Assembly: GCA_017848435.1 (NCBI GenBank)
Contig: JAFEHU010000039.1
Location: forward strand, 1 to 63,848
DNA: 63,848 bases
Reading direction: 5' to 3'
Origin: Burkholderiaceae bacterium
GTDB taxonomy: Bacteria; Pseudomonadota; Gammaproteobacteria; Burkholderiales; Burkholderiaceae_C
Both the position numbers and the translations under genes were made by a program. Each line of letters begins with the position of its first letter. Within the stretch, counting starts at the first letter, position 1. The notes beneath the pieces were generated by a model. That model saw only the letters and a list, made by a program, of their open reading frames with translations, made no database searches and was not told the origin of the DNA. Positions 54,045 to 63,848 of the stretch are shown one piece after another.

Positions 54045-55156
54045 TCGATACCCTGTACGACCTGGGCCAGGGTCTGGTGGCCGCCAGCTGGTGGGGCAGT
54101 GCGGCCTGGCCGGTGATCTGGACACTGATCAAGATCATTCTGTTGGTGCTGCCACTGATGGGTTGTGTCGCCTACCTCACGCTGTGGGAACGCAAGGCCA
54201 TTGGCTGGATGCAGATCCGCATTGGCCCGAACCGTGTGGGGCCACTTGGCCTGCTGCAACCGATTGCCGACGCCCTGAAGTTGCTCACCAAGGAAATCAT
54301 TGTTCCAGCGGCCGCCAACAAAGGCTTGTTTTTGCTGGGCCCGGTCATGACCATCATGCCGGCACTGGCCGCTTGGGCGGTGGTGCCATTTGGCCCAGAC
54401 GCAGCGCTCGCCAACGTCAATGCCGGGCTGCTGTTCATCATGGCCATCACCTCGATGGAGGTCTACGGTGTGATCATCGCTGGCTGGGCATCCAACTCCA
54501 AGTACGCCTTCCTCGGTGCCCTGCGTGCATCGGCACAGATGGTGAGCTACGAGATTGCCATGGGCTTTTGTCTGGTGGTGGTGCTGATGGTGTCGGCCAG
54601 CCTGAACATGACCGACATTGTGGTGTCGCAGAACACCGGCATGTTTGCGGACAAGGGGTTCAACCTGCTGTCGTGGAACTGGTTGCCGCTGTTGCCTATT
54701 TTTGTGGTGTACATCATCTCCGGCATCGCCGAGACCAACCGCCACCCGTTCGACGTGGTCGAAGGCGAGTCGGAAATCGTGGCTGGCCACATGGTCGAAT
54801 ACTCCGGCATGTCGTTTGCCATGTTCTTCCTCGCCGAGTACGCCAACATGATTTTGATCTCGGCACTGGCCGCGATCATGTTCCTGGGTGGCTGGGCTGC
54901 ACCGGTGTCGTTCAGCGCCATCGGCATGCAGACCCCCGGCTGGATTGAGGCCACCGCCTGGTTCTGGAACTGGTTCTGGCTGTTTGGCAAGACCTTCTGT
55001 GTTGTGACCATGTTCATATGGGTGCGTGCCACCTTCCCCCGTTTCCGTTACGACCAGATCATGCGTCTGGGCTGGAAGATATTCATTCCGGTCACCTTGG
55101 TGTGGCTGGTGGTCGTGGGTGGCTGGATGCAGACGCCCTTCAACATCTGGAAGTGA
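54041..55156 (+). CDS. nuoH: NADH-quinone oxidoreductase subunit H
   Basis: 371 residues, eight or nine membrane helices; links the peripheral arm with the proton pumps. Signatures [20 protein letters not shown] and [20 protein letters not shown] with the conserved acidic loop. Overlaps nuoG by four bases. Confidence 0.96.
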   Translation: MIDTLYDLGQGLVAASWWGSAAWPVIWTLIKIILLVLPLMGCVAYLTLWERKAIGWMQIRIGPNRVGPLGLLQPIADALKLLTKEIIVPAAANKGLFLLGPVMTIMPALAAWAVVPFGPDAALANVNAGLLFIMAITSMEVYGVIIAGWASNSKYAFLGALRASAQMVSYEIAMGFCLVVVLMVSASLNMTDIVVSQNTGMFADKGFNLLSWNWLPLLPIFVVYIISGIAETNRHPFDVVEGESEIVAGHMVEYSGMSFAMFFLAEYANMILISALAAIMFLGGWAAPVSFSAIGMQTPGWIEATAWFWNWFWLFGKTFCVVTMFIWVRATFPRFRYDQIMRLGWKIFIPVTLVWLVVVGGWMQTPFNIWK

Positions 55157-55167
55157 AGGAGCCGCCC

Positions 55168-55689
55168 ATGAGTGCCCCCACGACGGCTTTGGCGTCGCCA
55201 GCGTTTTCGCTGAAAGACTTTCTCTCCAGCTTCATGCTGGTGGAATTGTTCAAAGGTCTGGCCCTGACCGGCAAACACGCGTTTCGCCGCAAGATCACGG
55301 TCCAGTTCCCGGAAGAAAAGACCCCGCTGTCGCCGCGTTTCCGTGGCCTGCATGCGTTGCGCCGCTACGAGAATGGCGAAGAGCGTTGCATTGCCTGCAA
55401 GCTGTGCGAAGCGGTCTGCCCGGCGATGGCCATCACCATCGAATCGGACGTGCGTGCCGACGGTTCGCGCCGCACCACCCGTTACGACATCGACCTGACC
55501 AAGTGCATCTTCTGCGGTTTCTGTGAAGAAAGCTGCCCGGTGGACTCGATTGTGGAAACCCATATTTTTGAGTACCACGGCGAGAAGCGGGGCGACCTGT
55601 ACTTCACCAAAGAGATGTTGCTGGCAGTCGGCGACCGCTACGAACCTGAAATCGCGGCCAACCGTGCCGCAGATGCCAAGTACCGCTGA
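55168..55689 (+). CDS. nuoI: NADH-quinone oxidoreductase subunit I
   Basis: 173 residues. Two 4Fe-4S clusters (N6a, N6b): [12 protein letters not shown] and [12 protein letters not shown]. The N-terminal amphipathic segment anchors it to NuoH. GAAGGAG upstream of the ATG. Confidence 0.96.
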   Translation: MSAPTTALASPAFSLKDFLSSFMLVELFKGLALTGKHAFRRKITVQFPEEKTPLSPRFRGLHALRRYENGEERCIACKLCEAVCPAMAITIESDVRADGSRRTTRYDIDLTKCIFCGFCEESCPVDSIVETHIFEYHGEKRGDLYFTKEMLLAVGDRYEPEIAANRAADAKYR

Positions 55690-55722
55690 AGGCGGTAGCG
55701 GCAACACAACAAGAAGCGACCC

Positions 55723-56391
55723 ATGGACGTCAAGACCGGCCTGTTCTACCTGTTTGCAGCGGTGCTGCTGTTTGCGGCTTTCCGCGTCATCACCGCGCGC
55801 AACCCGGTATATGCCGCGCTGTACCTGGTGCTGGCGTTTTTCCAGGCTTCGGCCATCTGGCTGCTGCTGAAAGCCGAGTTTCTGGCGATCTCGCTGGTGC
55901 TGGTGTATGTCGGCGCGGTGATGGTGCTGTTCCTCTTCGTCGTGATGATGCTGGACGTCAACCTCGACAGCATCCGCCGTGGCTTCTGGAAGCATTTCCC
56001 GCTGGCAGGCGGCATCGGCGTGGTGATCGCGCTGCAGATGTCCTACGTGTTGCTGGGTGGTTTCCGTCCCAGCGAACAGCCACGCTCCAATGCGGCGCTG
56101 GAACTGGCCACGTCCGAGGTGTCGAACACCAAGGAGCTCGGCAAACTGCTGTACACCGAATACCTCTACCCCCTGGAAATTGCGGCGGTCATCCTGCTGG
56201 TGGCCATCATCGCTGCCATTGCCTTGACGCTGCGCCAGCGCAAGGACAGCAAGTACGCGAACCCGGCCGACCAGGTGCGTGTGCGCTCGCGTGACCGCAT
56301 GACCGTGGTCAAACTCGCCGCCACACGCCCCGCAGCCCCGCCTGTGCCCGAGAGTTCGCCAGAAGCCCCTGCCGGGGAGAAAAAAGCATGA
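55723..56391 (+). CDS. nuoJ: NADH-quinone oxidoreductase subunit J
   Basis: 222 residues, five membrane helices; [20 protein letters not shown] and [19 protein letters not shown] are typical, the latter containing the pi-bulge helix. A charged, Pro-rich C-terminal tail of about 40 residues ([20 protein letters not shown]) is longer than in enterobacteria. Overlaps nuoK by four bases. Confidence 0.94.
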   Translation: MDVKTGLFYLFAAVLLFAAFRVITARNPVYAALYLVLAFFQASAIWLLLKAEFLAISLVLVYVGAVMVLFLFVVMMLDVNLDSIRRGFWKHFPLAGGIGVVIALQMSYVLLGGFRPSEQPRSNAALELATSEVSNTKELGKLLYTEYLYPLEIAAVILLVAIIAAIALTLRQRKDSKYANPADQVRVRSRDRMTVVKLAATRPAAPPVPESSPEAPAGEKKA

Positions 56392-56696
56392 CGCTCACCC
56401 TTGGACATTACCTTTCACTCGGCGCGATGTTGTTCGCGCTGTCGGTGATCGGCATCTTTTTGAACCGCAAGAACCTGATCGTGTTGCTGATGGCCATCGA
56501 ATTGATGCTGCTCGCGGTCAACATGAACTTCGTGGCGTTCTCGTACTTCCTGAACGACCTGCACGGCCAGGTCTTCGTGTTCTTCATCCTGACGGTGGCG
56601 GCCGCCGAATCGGCCATTGGCCTGGCCATTCTGGTGCTGCTGTTCCGCAACAAGTCCAGCATCAATGTGGACGAACTCAATGAGCTGAAGGGCTAA
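56388..56696 (+). CDS. nuoK: NADH-quinone oxidoreductase subunit K
   Basis: 102 residues, three helices with the conserved Glu in [19 protein letters not shown] and in [18 protein letters not shown]. Mrp-like proton channel component. Confidence 0.96.
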   Translation: MTLTLGHYLSLGAMLFALSVIGIFLNRKNLIVLLMAIELMLLAVNMNFVAFSYFLNDLHGQVFVFFILTVAAAESAIGLAILVLLFRNKSSINVDELNELKG

Positions 56697-56702
56697 CTGA
56701 AA

Positions 56703-58736
56703 ATGAGCCAGACCCTTTCTGCTTCGACCCTGCTGGCCGTCCCGCTGGCACCGCTGGCGGGTGCCCTGCTCGCCGGTATTTTTGGCACCGTGTTCGGTGG
56801 CAACCTGATCGGCCGCCGCGTCAGCCACAGCCTGACCATCCTCGGTGTGCTGGTGGCGTTTGTGCTGTCGGCCATGACGCTGAAGAGCGTGGCCCTGGAC
56901 GGCGCGCGCTTCAACGAGACGCTCTACAACTGGATGACCGTGGGCAGCCTGACCATGGAAGTGGGCTTTCTGGTGGATGGGCTGACCGCCATGATGATGG
57001 TGGTGGTGACTTTCGTGTCGCTGATGGTGCACCTGTACACCATTGGCTACATGGAAGAAGACGAAGGCTACAACCGCTTCTTTGCCTACATCTCGCTGTT
57101 CACTTTCAGCATGCTGATGCTGGTGATGAGCAACAACATGCTCCAGCTGTTTTTCGGCTGGGAGGCGGTGGGCCTGGTGTCGTACCTGCTGATCGGTTTC
57201 TGGTTCAACAAGCCAACGGCCATTTTTGCCAACATGAAGGCGTTCCTGGTGAACCGGGTTGGCGACTTCGGTTTCATCCTCGGCATTGGCCTGCTGGCCG
57301 CCTACGCTGGCACATTGAACTACACCGAGACCTTTGCCAAGGCCAACGACCTTGCCGGCCTGGCCTTTCCGGGCACCGACTGGATGCTGGTCACCGTGAT
57401 CTGCATTTGCTTGTTCATCGGCGCGATGGGCAAGAGCGCGCAATTCCCGCTGCACGTCTGGTTGCCCGACTCGATGGAGGGCCCAACCCCCATTTCGGCG
57501 CTGATCCACGCCGCCACGATGGTGACTGCCGGCATTTTCATGGTGGCCCGCATGTCGCCGCTGTTTGAGCTGAGCGACACCGCGCTGAACTTCATCCTGG
57601 TCATTGGCGCCATCACCGCGTTGTTCATGGGTTTCCTGGGGATCATCCAGAACGACATCAAACGCATCGTGGCCTATTCCACCTTGTCCCAACTGGGCTA
57701 CATGACGGTGGCGCTCGGTGCCTCGGCCTATTCGGTGGCGGTGTTCCACCTGATGACACACGCTTTCTTCAAAGCCCTGCTGTTCCTCGCGGCCGGTTCG
57801 GTGATCATGGGCATGCACCACAACCAAGACATCCGCTGGATGGGGGCGGTGCGCAAATACATGCCGATCACCTGGATCACCTCGCTGCTGGGTTCGCTGG
57901 CGTTGATCGGTACACCGTTGTTTGCGGGCTTCTATTCCAAGGACAGCATCATCGAGGTGGTGCACCTGAGCAAACTGCCGGCTGCTGGGTTCGCGCATTT
58001 CGCGGTGATGGCCGGTGTGTTCATCACGGCTTTCTACTCGTTCCGTCTGTACTTCCTGGTGTTCCATGGCAAAGAGCGCTACGACCAGAATCCGGACGCG
58101 CACCACGATGCTCACGGTGCCCATGACGGCCACGGTGACCATGGCCACGATGCCAAGCCCCACGAATCCCCCTGGGTGGTGACCTTGCCGCTGGTGCTGC
58201 TGGCGATCCCGTCGGTGGTGGTGGGCTATCTGACCATTCAGCCGATGCTGTTTGGCGATTTCCTCAAAGACGCGATCTTTGTGAATGCCGAGGCCCACCC
58301 TGCGATGGCCGAGTTCGCCAGCACCTTTCACGGTGCGCTGGCGATGGCCATACACGGTCTGACCACGCTGCCGTTCTGGCTCGCGCTGTCGGGTGTGGCA
58401 CTGGCCTACTACATGTACATGGTCAACCCGGCCTTGCCGGCGGCGATCAAGTCGCGCGTGATGCCCATCTTCACGCTGCTGGAAAACAAGTACTACATGG
58501 ACTGGTTCAACGAGCAGATTCTGGCGCGTGGTCTGCGCGGCCTGGGTCGCGGGCTCTGGAAAGGCGGCGACAAGGCCGTGATCGACGGGGCCGTGGTCAA
58601 CGGTTCCTGGAAACTGGTGCGCTGGGTGTCTGGCATCGTGCGCGGTGCACAGACCGGCTACATCTACCACTACGCGCTGGTGATGATTCTGGGCGTGTTC
58701 GTGTTGATGTCGCTGTTTGTCTGGCCCAACAAATAA
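56703..58736 (+). CDS. nuoL: NADH-quinone oxidoreductase subunit L
   Basis: 677 residues, about 16 helices; distal antiporter-like proton pump with the long lateral helix at its end. FFGWEAVGLVSYLLIGFW and AQFPLHVWLPDSMEGPTPIS are the key motifs (Glu, Lys and His network). An His/Asp-rich loop (around residues 465-485; HHDAHGAHDGHGDHGHD) may bind metal. Six bases after nuoK. Confidence 0.96.
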   Translation: MSQTLSASTLLAVPLAPLAGALLAGIFGTVFGGNLIGRRVSHSLTILGVLVAFVLSAMTLKSVALDGARFNETLYNWMTVGSLTMEVGFLVDGLTAMMMVVVTFVSLMVHLYTIGYMEEDEGYNRFFAYISLFTFSMLMLVMSNNMLQLFFGWEAVGLVSYLLIGFWFNKPTAIFANMKAFLVNRVGDFGFILGIGLLAAYAGTLNYTETFAKANDLAGLAFPGTDWMLVTVICICLFIGAMGKSAQFPLHVWLPDSMEGPTPISALIHAATMVTAGIFMVARMSPLFELSDTALNFILVIGAITALFMGFLGIIQNDIKRIVAYSTLSQLGYMTVALGASAYSVAVFHLMTHAFFKALLFLAAGSVIMGMHHNQDIRWMGAVRKYMPITWITSLLGSLALIGTPLFAGFYSKDSIIEVVHLSKLPAAGFAHFAVMAGVFITAFYSFRLYFLVFHGKERYDQNPDAHHDAHGAHDGHGDHGHDAKPHESPWVVTLPLVLLAIPSVVVGYLTIQPMLFGDFLKDAIFVNAEAHPAMAEFASTFHGALAMAIHGLTTLPFWLALSGVALAYYMYMVNPALPAAIKSRVMPIFTLLENKYYMDWFNEQILARGLRGLGRGLWKGGDKAVIDGAVVNGSWKLVRWVSGIVRGAQTGYIYHYALVMILGVFVLMSLFVWPNK

Positions 58737-58757
58737 GTCCCGGAGAAGAAAAACAAA

Positions 58758-60245
58758 ATGGGTTACCAATTCGGATATCTGAGTCTGTCGGTCTGGACAC
58801 CGATCCTGTTCGGCGTGCTGTTGCTGGCCATGGGCCGCGACGACCAAGCCAAAACCGTCCGCTGGGTGGCACTGATCGGATCGCTGGTGAGCTTTCTGGT
58901 CACCTTGCCGATGTACCTGGGCTTCAAGAACGGCACGGCCGAGATGCAGTTCGTCGAGAAGGGCGCCTGGATCGAACGCTTCAACGTGAACTACCACCTG
59001 GGTGTGGACGGCATCTCGATGTGGTTTGTGCTGCTGACCGCCTTCATCACCGTGGTGGTGGTCATTGCATCGTGGGAGTCGATTACCGAGCGGGTGAACC
59101 AGTACATGGCCGCCTTCCTGATCCTCAGCGGTTTGATGATTGGCGTGTTTTGCGCACTCGACGGCATCCTGTTCTACGTCTTCTTTGAGGCGACGCTGAT
59201 CCCGATGTACCTGATCATCGGCATCTGGGGCGGCCCGAACAAGATCTACGCGGCGTTCAAGTTCTTTCTGTACACGCTGCTCGGCTCGCTGATGATGCTG
59301 ATCGCGCTGATCTACCTGTACACCCAGTCGGGTGGCAGTTTTGATGTGCTGGCCTGGCACCAGTTGCCCTTGAGCAAGACCGCACAGACCTTCCTGTTCT
59401 TCGCGTTTTTTGCGGCTTTTGCGGTCAAGGTGCCGATGTGGCCAGTGCACACCTGGCTGCCCGACGTGCACGTGGAAGCACCGACCGGTGGCTCCGCTGT
59501 GCTGGCCGCCATCATGCTGAAGCTGGGCGCCTATGGCTTCCTGCGGTTTGCCATGCCGATTGCCCCGGACGCCGCCCACGAATGGGCCTGGCTGATGATC
59601 GCGCTGTCCCTCACCGCGGTGCTCTACGTCGGTTTGGTCGCCATGGTCCAGCAGGACATGAAAAAGCTGGTGGCCTACTCGTCGGTGGCCCACATGGGTT
59701 TCGTCACGCTCGGTTTCTTTATCTTCAACGACCTTGGCGTGGCCGGTGGTCTGGTGCAGATGATTGCGCACGGCTTTGTCTCAGGTGCGATGTTCCTGTG
59801 CATTGGTGTGCTGTACGACCGTGTGCACTCGCGTGAAATTTCCAGCTACGGCGGCGTGGTCAACACCATGCCCAAGTTCACCGCCTTCGCGCTGCTGTTT
59901 GCCATGGCCAACTGCGGCCTGCCCGCCACCGCCGGTTTTGTGGGCGAGTGGATGGTCATTCTGGGCGCAGTCAAGGCCAATTTCTGGCTCGGCCTGGCAG
60001 CCGCTTCTGCGCTGATCTGGGGCGCGGCGTACACGCTCTGGATGTTCAAGCGCGTCTACCTCGGCCCGGTGGCCAACGACGACGTCAAAGGGCTGACCGA
60101 CATCAACAACCGTGAGTTCCTGGTGCTGGCGGTGCTGGCCATTGCCGTGATGTGGATGGGCCTGTACCCCCGGCCGTTCACCGATGCGATGGACGCTTCG
60201 GTGGCCGAACTGTTGCGCCACATGGCCATCTCGAAACTGAATTAA
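58758..60245 (+). CDS. nuoM: NADH-quinone oxidoreductase subunit M
   Basis: 495 residues, 14 helices; antiporter-like pump. FFEATLIPMYLIIGIWGG (conserved Glu) and VPMWPVHTWLPDVHVEAPTG. 21 bases after nuoL. Confidence 0.96.
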   Translation: MGYQFGYLSLSVWTPILFGVLLLAMGRDDQAKTVRWVALIGSLVSFLVTLPMYLGFKNGTAEMQFVEKGAWIERFNVNYHLGVDGISMWFVLLTAFITVVVVIASWESITERVNQYMAAFLILSGLMIGVFCALDGILFYVFFEATLIPMYLIIGIWGGPNKIYAAFKFFLYTLLGSLMMLIALIYLYTQSGGSFDVLAWHQLPLSKTAQTFLFFAFFAAFAVKVPMWPVHTWLPDVHVEAPTGGSAVLAAIMLKLGAYGFLRFAMPIAPDAAHEWAWLMIALSLTAVLYVGLVAMVQQDMKKLVAYSSVAHMGFVTLGFFIFNDLGVAGGLVQMIAHGFVSGAMFLCIGVLYDRVHSREISSYGGVVNTMPKFTAFALLFAMANCGLPATAGFVGEWMVILGAVKANFWLGLAAASALIWGAAYTLWMFKRVYLGPVANDDVKGLTDINNREFLVLAVLAIAVMWMGLYPRPFTDAMDASVAELLRHMAISKLN

Positions 60246-60259
60246 CCGCGCCGACTGCC

Positions 60260-61747
60260 ATGATTGACAAACTCAGCTGGATCACCGTTTATCCAGAACT
60301 CATCCTGTTGGGGATGGCGTGTGTGATCGCGCTGGTGGACCTCTCGGTCACCAGCGCCCGCCGTGGCCTGACCTATGTGCTGACACTGGCCACGCTGGCG
60401 GTGGTGGCGTTTGTACAGGCCCGCTATGCGCTGGAAGGCGAAACGGTCTATGGCTTCGGCAACATGGTGGTCAGCGACGCCATGGGCAACTGGCTCAAGT
60501 GCTTCGCCGCCATTGCGACCTTCGTCAGCTTGGTCTACGGCCGCCCCTACGCGGGCGACCGCGGCATGCTGCGCGGCGGCGAGCTGTTCACGCTGAGCCT
60601 GTTTGCGCTGCTGGGCATCTTTGTGATGATCTCCGGCAACAACTTCCTGGTCATCTACATGGGCCTGGAACTGTTGACCTTGTCCAGCTACGCGCTGGTG
60701 GCGCTGCGCCGCGACAGCGCGGTGGCAACCGAAGCCGCGATGAAGTACTTTGTGCTGGGCGCACTGGCCAGCGGCTTCCTGCTCTACGGCCTGTCCATGC
60801 TGTATGGCGCGACCGGTTCGCTGAACCTGCAAGAGGTGCTGGGTGCGGTGGCGTCGGGCTACGTCAAACACCAGGTGATGGTGTTTGGGCTGGTGTTCAT
60901 CGTCGCGGGCCTGGCTTTCAAGGTCGGTGCCGTGCCATTCCACATGTGGATTCCTGATGTTTACCAGGGCGCGCCCACCGCCGTCACGCTGCTGATCGGC
61001 GCGGCGCCGAAGCTGGCGGCATTCGCCATCATGATCCGCTTGCTGGTGGAAGGTCTGATCCCGCTGTCGGTGGACTGGCACAAGATGCTGGCCATCATGG
61101 CCATCGGCTCGTTGCTGGTGGGCAACCTGGCGGCCATTGTGCAGACCAACCTCAAGCGCATGCTGGCGTTCTCCACCATCGGGCAGGTTGGCTTCATGCT
61201 GCTGGGTTTTGTGGCGGTGGTGGTGGACAACAACCTCGCGTTGGCCACCAACGCGCTCAGCTCGTCCATGTTTTACACCGTGGCCTACGTGCTGACCACC
61301 CTGGGCAGTTTTGGTGTCATCCTGCTGTTGGCCCGGGAAGGTTTCGAGAGCGAGGAAATCGCTGACTTCGCTGGCCTGAACCAGCGCAGCCCGCTGTACG
61401 CCGGCGTGATGGCGGTGTGCCTGTTCTCGCTGGCCGGTATCCCGCCGATGGTCGGCTTCTACGCCAAGCTGGCAGTGTTGCAGGCGCTGGTCAGCTCCGG
61501 CCAGGGCTGGTACATCGGCCTCGCGGTGTTTGCGGTGGTGATGTCGCTGATCGGTGCGTTCTACTACCTGCGGGTCGTCAAGGTGATGTACTTTGACTCA
61601 CCCATCACCGCCAGTGCGGTGTCGGCGCCGGCCGACGTGCGGGCGGTGCTGTCGCTCAATGGCGCGCTGGTGCTGCTGCTGGGCATCGTGCCCGGTGGGC
61701 TGATGACGCTGTGCGCCCAGTCCATCGTCAAGGCGCTCGGCACCTGA
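60260..61747 (+). CDS. nuoN: NADH-quinone oxidoreductase subunit N
   Basis: 495 residues, 14 helices; third antiporter-like subunit. GLELLTLSSYALVALRRDS, VGAVPFHMWIPDVYQGAPT and KRMLAFSTIGQVGFMLLGF. The start ATG follows nuoM by 14 bases; the frame upstream lies in the nuoM 3' end. Confidence 0.96.
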   Translation: MIDKLSWITVYPELILLGMACVIALVDLSVTSARRGLTYVLTLATLAVVAFVQARYALEGETVYGFGNMVVSDAMGNWLKCFAAIATFVSLVYGRPYAGDRGMLRGGELFTLSLFALLGIFVMISGNNFLVIYMGLELLTLSSYALVALRRDSAVATEAAMKYFVLGALASGFLLYGLSMLYGATGSLNLQEVLGAVASGYVKHQVMVFGLVFIVAGLAFKVGAVPFHMWIPDVYQGAPTAVTLLIGAAPKLAAFAIMIRLLVEGLIPLSVDWHKMLAIMAIGSLLVGNLAAIVQTNLKRMLAFSTIGQVGFMLLGFVAVVVDNNLALATNALSSSMFYTVAYVLTTLGSFGVILLLAREGFESEEIADFAGLNQRSPLYAGVMAVCLFSLAGIPPMVGFYAKLAVLQALVSSGQGWYIGLAVFAVVMSLIGAFYYLRVVKVMYFDSPITASAVSAPADVRAVLSLNGALVLLLGIVPGGLMTLCAQSIVKALGT

Positions 61748-62049
61748 TGTCACAAACCGTGTCGGTCTGGCTGGTGGTGGTGCTGGCCTTGTTGGCCGCC
61801 AACCTGCCTTTCCTCAACCAGCGCTGGCTGGCCGTGGGGCCCGTGCACCGTGCCAAGACCCTGCCATGGCGTTTGGCCGAGCTGGTGCTGATGTACTTTC
61901 TGGTGGGCGGGTTTGGCCTGCTGCTGGAAAAGAACGCCGGACAGATCTCGCCGCAGACCTGGGAGTTCTACGCCATCACCGCCACGCTGTTCCTGACGCT
62001 GGCTTTTCCCGGCTTTGTGTTCCGTTACCTGCTCAAACACAAAGCCTGA
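61747..62049 (+). CDS. DUF2818 family small membrane protein
   Basis: 100 residues, three predicted helices (VWLVVVLALLAANLPFL; LVLMYFLVGGFGLLLE; YAITATLFLTLAFPGFVF). A DUF2818 member, a family seen almost only in betaproteobacteria, always next to nuoN in those I know. Its ATG shares a base with the nuoN stop, so translation is coupled. It may be an accessory or assembly factor of complex I; this is inference from context only. Confidence 0.8.
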   Translation: MSQTVSVWLVVVLALLAANLPFLNQRWLAVGPVHRAKTLPWRLAELVLMYFLVGGFGLLLEKNAGQISPQTWEFYAITATLFLTLAFPGFVFRYLLKHKA

Positions 62050-62050
62050 C

Positions 62051-62644
62051 ATGCCCACGCCCCCGGTCGACACCCGCCACCTGGTGGAGCACCAGACCCG
62101 GCGCGAAGAACTCCTCAAAGGCCAGTTCCTTCACGTCTTGCGTGACACGGTTCGCCTGCCCGATGGCAGCGAAGCGGGGCGCGAGTTCATTGTTCACCCA
62201 GGCGCGGTGATGGTCATTGCCCTGCTGGACGACGGCCAGGTGGTGCTGGAGCGCCAGTACCGCTACCCGGTGCAGCGGGCGATGGTCGAGTTTCCCGCCG
62301 GCAAGCTGGATGCGGGTGAGCCGTCGCTGGTCTGTGCCCAGCGCGAGCTGCTGGAAGAAACCGGGTACCGCGCCAAACAATGGGCGCTGGCCGGCCGCCT
62401 GCACCCGGCCATCTCCTACGCCACCGAAACCATCGACATCTGGTTTGCCCGCAAACTGGTGGCCGGTGAGCGCCAGCTGGACGCGGGCGAGTTCCTTGAC
62501 GTCTTCAGCGCCACGCCCGACCAGCTGCTGCACTGGTGTTTTGACGGCACCGTGACCGATGGCAAAACGCTGTCGGGTGCGCTGTGGCTGCAGAACTTCC
62601 TCGCCGGCCAGTGGCCGCTCGAATGGCAGACGCAGGGGTTGTGA
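62051..62644 (+). CDS. NUDIX hydrolase (ADP-ribose pyrophosphatase-like)
   Basis: 197 residues. NUDIX box spanning GKLDAGEPSLVCAQRELLEE and TGY (G-x5-E-x7-REUxEExGU). The preceding VIALLDDGQVVLERQYRYPV and FPAGKL match ADP-ribose diphosphatase (NudF) relatives. Cytoplasmic housecleaning of nucleoside diphosphate derivatives, possibly ADP-ribose from NAD turnover. One base after DUF2818. Confidence 0.88.
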   Translation: MPTPPVDTRHLVEHQTRREELLKGQFLHVLRDTVRLPDGSEAGREFIVHPGAVMVIALLDDGQVVLERQYRYPVQRAMVEFPAGKLDAGEPSLVCAQRELLEETGYRAKQWALAGRLHPAISYATETIDIWFARKLVAGERQLDAGEFLDVFSATPDQLLHWCFDGTVTDGKTLSGALWLQNFLAGQWPLEWQTQGL

Positions 62645-62666
62645 CCCTGTCGTACCGTTTCGGACG

Positions 62667-63110
62667 ATGAAAGTCCTTGACCTGCAGTGCGCGCACCAGC
62701 ACCTGTTTGAAGGCTGGTTTGCCTCGGAAGACGACTTTCAAAGCCAGCGCTCGCGCGGCATGGTCGAATGTCCGCTGTGTGGCAACAGCACCATTGCCAA
62801 GCGCCTGAGTGCGCCGCGCCTGAACCTGGGCGCCAGCGAACCGCCCGCCAATGCACCCGCGCCAACGGCCGCACCACCGAACGCCGAACAGCAGGCCCGG
62901 TGGCTTCAACTGGTGCGCCACGTGGTGGCCAACACCGACGACGTGGGCGAGCATTTTGCCGACGAAGCCCGCCGCATCCACCACGGCGAGGTGGATGCAC
63001 GCGCCATCCGGGGTCAGGCCACGCCTGCGGAAACCGCGGCCCTGCGGGACGAAGGGATTGAGGTCTTGCCCCTGCCGCTGCCTGCGGCGTTGAAGGGCAC
63101 CTTGCAGTAA
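62667..63110 (+). CDS. DUF1178 family protein
   Basis: 147 residues. Starts MKVLDLQCAHQHLFEGWFAS and has two Cys pairs of a zinc-ribbon type (LQCAHQH and VECPLCGNS). The C-terminal part has NTDDVGEHFADEARRIHHGE, typical of DUF1178. Function unknown. 22 bases after the NUDIX gene, last in the nuo-linked run; convergent with the ABC exporter. Confidence 0.85.
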   Translation: MKVLDLQCAHQHLFEGWFASEDDFQSQRSRGMVECPLCGNSTIAKRLSAPRLNLGASEPPANAPAPTAAPPNAEQQARWLQLVRHVVANTDDVGEHFADEARRIHHGEVDARAIRGQATPAETAALRDEGIEVLPLPLPAALKGTLQ

Positions 63111-63119
63111 GGCGGCGGT

Positions 63120-63848
63120 TCAGGTGGTGAACTGCAGCGCCGCCAGCCGCGCGTAGACGCCGTTGGCCGCCACCAGCGCGTCGTGCGTGCCCTGTTCCAC
63201 CACGCGGCCGTGGTCCAGCACCACGATCCGGTCGGCTTTCTGCACCGTGGCCAGCCGGTGCGCAATCACCACCGTGGTCCGGCCCGACATGGCCGACTCC
63301 AGGGCCGCCTGCACCATGCGTTCGCTTTCCGCGTCGAGTGCGCTGGTGGCTTCGTCCAGCAGCAGCAGCGGGGCGTTTTTCAGAATGGCGCGGGCAATCG
63401 CAATGCGCTGGCGCTGGCCGCCGCTGATGCGCACGCCGCGTTCGCCCAGAAAGGTGTTGTAGCCCTCGGGCAGGGCGCGCAGAAAGTCGTCGGCAAAGGC
63501 GGCGCGGGCGGCGGCATGGACCTCGCCGTCGCTGGCGTTTGGCCGGCCGTAGCGGATGTTCTCCAGCGCGCTGGCCGAGAAGATCACCGCGTCTTGCGGC
63601 ACGATGCCAATGCGTTGCCGCAGGTCGGCCAGCGCCATGTCGCGGGTGGGCACGCCGTCGATGCGGATTTGCGAGGCGCCGTCCGCCGCCGTATCGGGGT
63701 CGTAGAAGCGCAGCAGCAGCTGGAACACCGTGCTTTTGCCGGCGCCGCTCGGCCCCACCAGCGCCACGGTTTCACCGGGGGCCACGCGCAGCGTCACGTC
63801 CTGCAGCGAGGCCTGGCTGGGGCGGGAGGGGTAGTGGAAGGTGACGGC
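63120..63848 (-). CDS. ABC exporter ATPase domain (MsbA-like), 3' part
   Basis: Open to the right edge of the window (242 residues, no start), so it is the C-terminal ATPase of a fused permease-ATPase exporter. The visible part begins in [20 protein letters not shown]. Walker [10 protein letters not shown], signature [17 protein letters not shown], Walker [17 protein letters not shown] and the H-loop VIAHRL are intact. The [14 protein letters not shown] end is typical of lipid A/multidrug exporters. The substrate is not determined by this half. Confidence 0.9.
   Translation of the reverse strand, partial: AVTFHYPSRPSQASLQDVTLRVAPGETVALVGPSGAGKSTVFQLLLRFYDPDTAADGASQIRIDGVPTRDMALADLRQRIGIVPQDAVIFSASALENIRYGRPNASDGEVHAAARAAFADDFLRALPEGYNTFLGERGVRISGGQRQRIAIARAILKNAPLLLLDEATSALDAESERMVQAALESAMSGRTTVVIAHRLATVQKADRIVVLDHGRVVEQGTHDALVAANGVYARLAALQFTT

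Noticed and set aside
56415-59771. A 1118-codon open frame opposite nuoL and nuoM
   Set aside because: It is antisense to two certain genes and its product is rich in His, Gln, Arg and Gly with no domain. Long shadow frames are expected opposite GC-rich membrane-protein genes.

Overview
The window is a gene-dense, GC-rich stretch of a bacterial chromosome. It is most likely from a betaproteobacterium of the order Burkholderiales, family Comamonadaceae (Rhodoferax/Polaromonas-like). This is inferred from the order pnp - quinone oxidoreductase - tpiA - secG - tRNA-Leu - nuoA to nuoN - DUF2818 and from the style of the proteins; no rRNA or marker search was possible. I see no transposase, prophage, plasmid gene or CRISPR array.

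Layout. 1-9.4 kb holds housekeeping and envelope genes: the end of a DUF3297 gene, a catalase-like lipoprotein, glnS, a membrane acyltransferase, a small Tyr/Pro-repeat secreted protein, a DUF3455 lipoprotein, a secreted subtilase, uppP and an alpha/beta hydrolase. 9.4-25.5 kb holds an Anbu-type proteasome homologue and mutS; a GDSL lipoprotein with ompW behind a TetR-like operator; suhB, trmJ, cysE, mogA, yjgA, pmbA, yqeY and rpsU; a YhiN flavoprotein; and a sterol-desaturase-like membrane enzyme.

23.8-40.2 kb is a complete assimilatory nitrate/nitrite module. It has an ABC nitrate importer (nrtA-nrtB-nrtD), an MFS transporter (narK), nitrate reductase (nasA), nitrite reductase (nirB, nirD), siroheme methyltransferase (cobA) and the antiterminator nasT. 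With them lie less usual members: a PP2C phosphatase-protein kinase fusion, a secreted PilJ-type protein with two NarX-like P-box motifs, a small lipoprotein and ybiB. I read sigma-54 promoters upstream of nirB, narK and nrtA, and a close match to the NtrC consensus far upstream of nrtA. The nrtA leader has an ANTAR-type hairpin followed by an intrinsic terminator. Together these suggest nitrogen control at initiation (NtrC/RpoN) and nitrate control by antitermination (NasT).

40.3-47.3 kb holds tsaD, hsp20 with a sigma-32-like promoter, rpsO-pnp with a long leader hairpin, a quinone oxidoreductase, tpiA, secG and tRNA-Leu(GAG). 47.3-63.1 kb is the full 14-gene nuo operon, then DUF2818, a NUDIX hydrolase and DUF1178. 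The window ends inside an ABC exporter ATPase.

The most unusual non-genic signal is a dispersed short repeat. Six copies have exactly the same architecture: a 17-nt hairpin, a 9-nt spacer and an 18-nt second block. Three copies lie in frame inside conserved genes (mutS, trmJ, ybiB) and three at gene 3' ends, one of them supplying the hsp20 stop codon.
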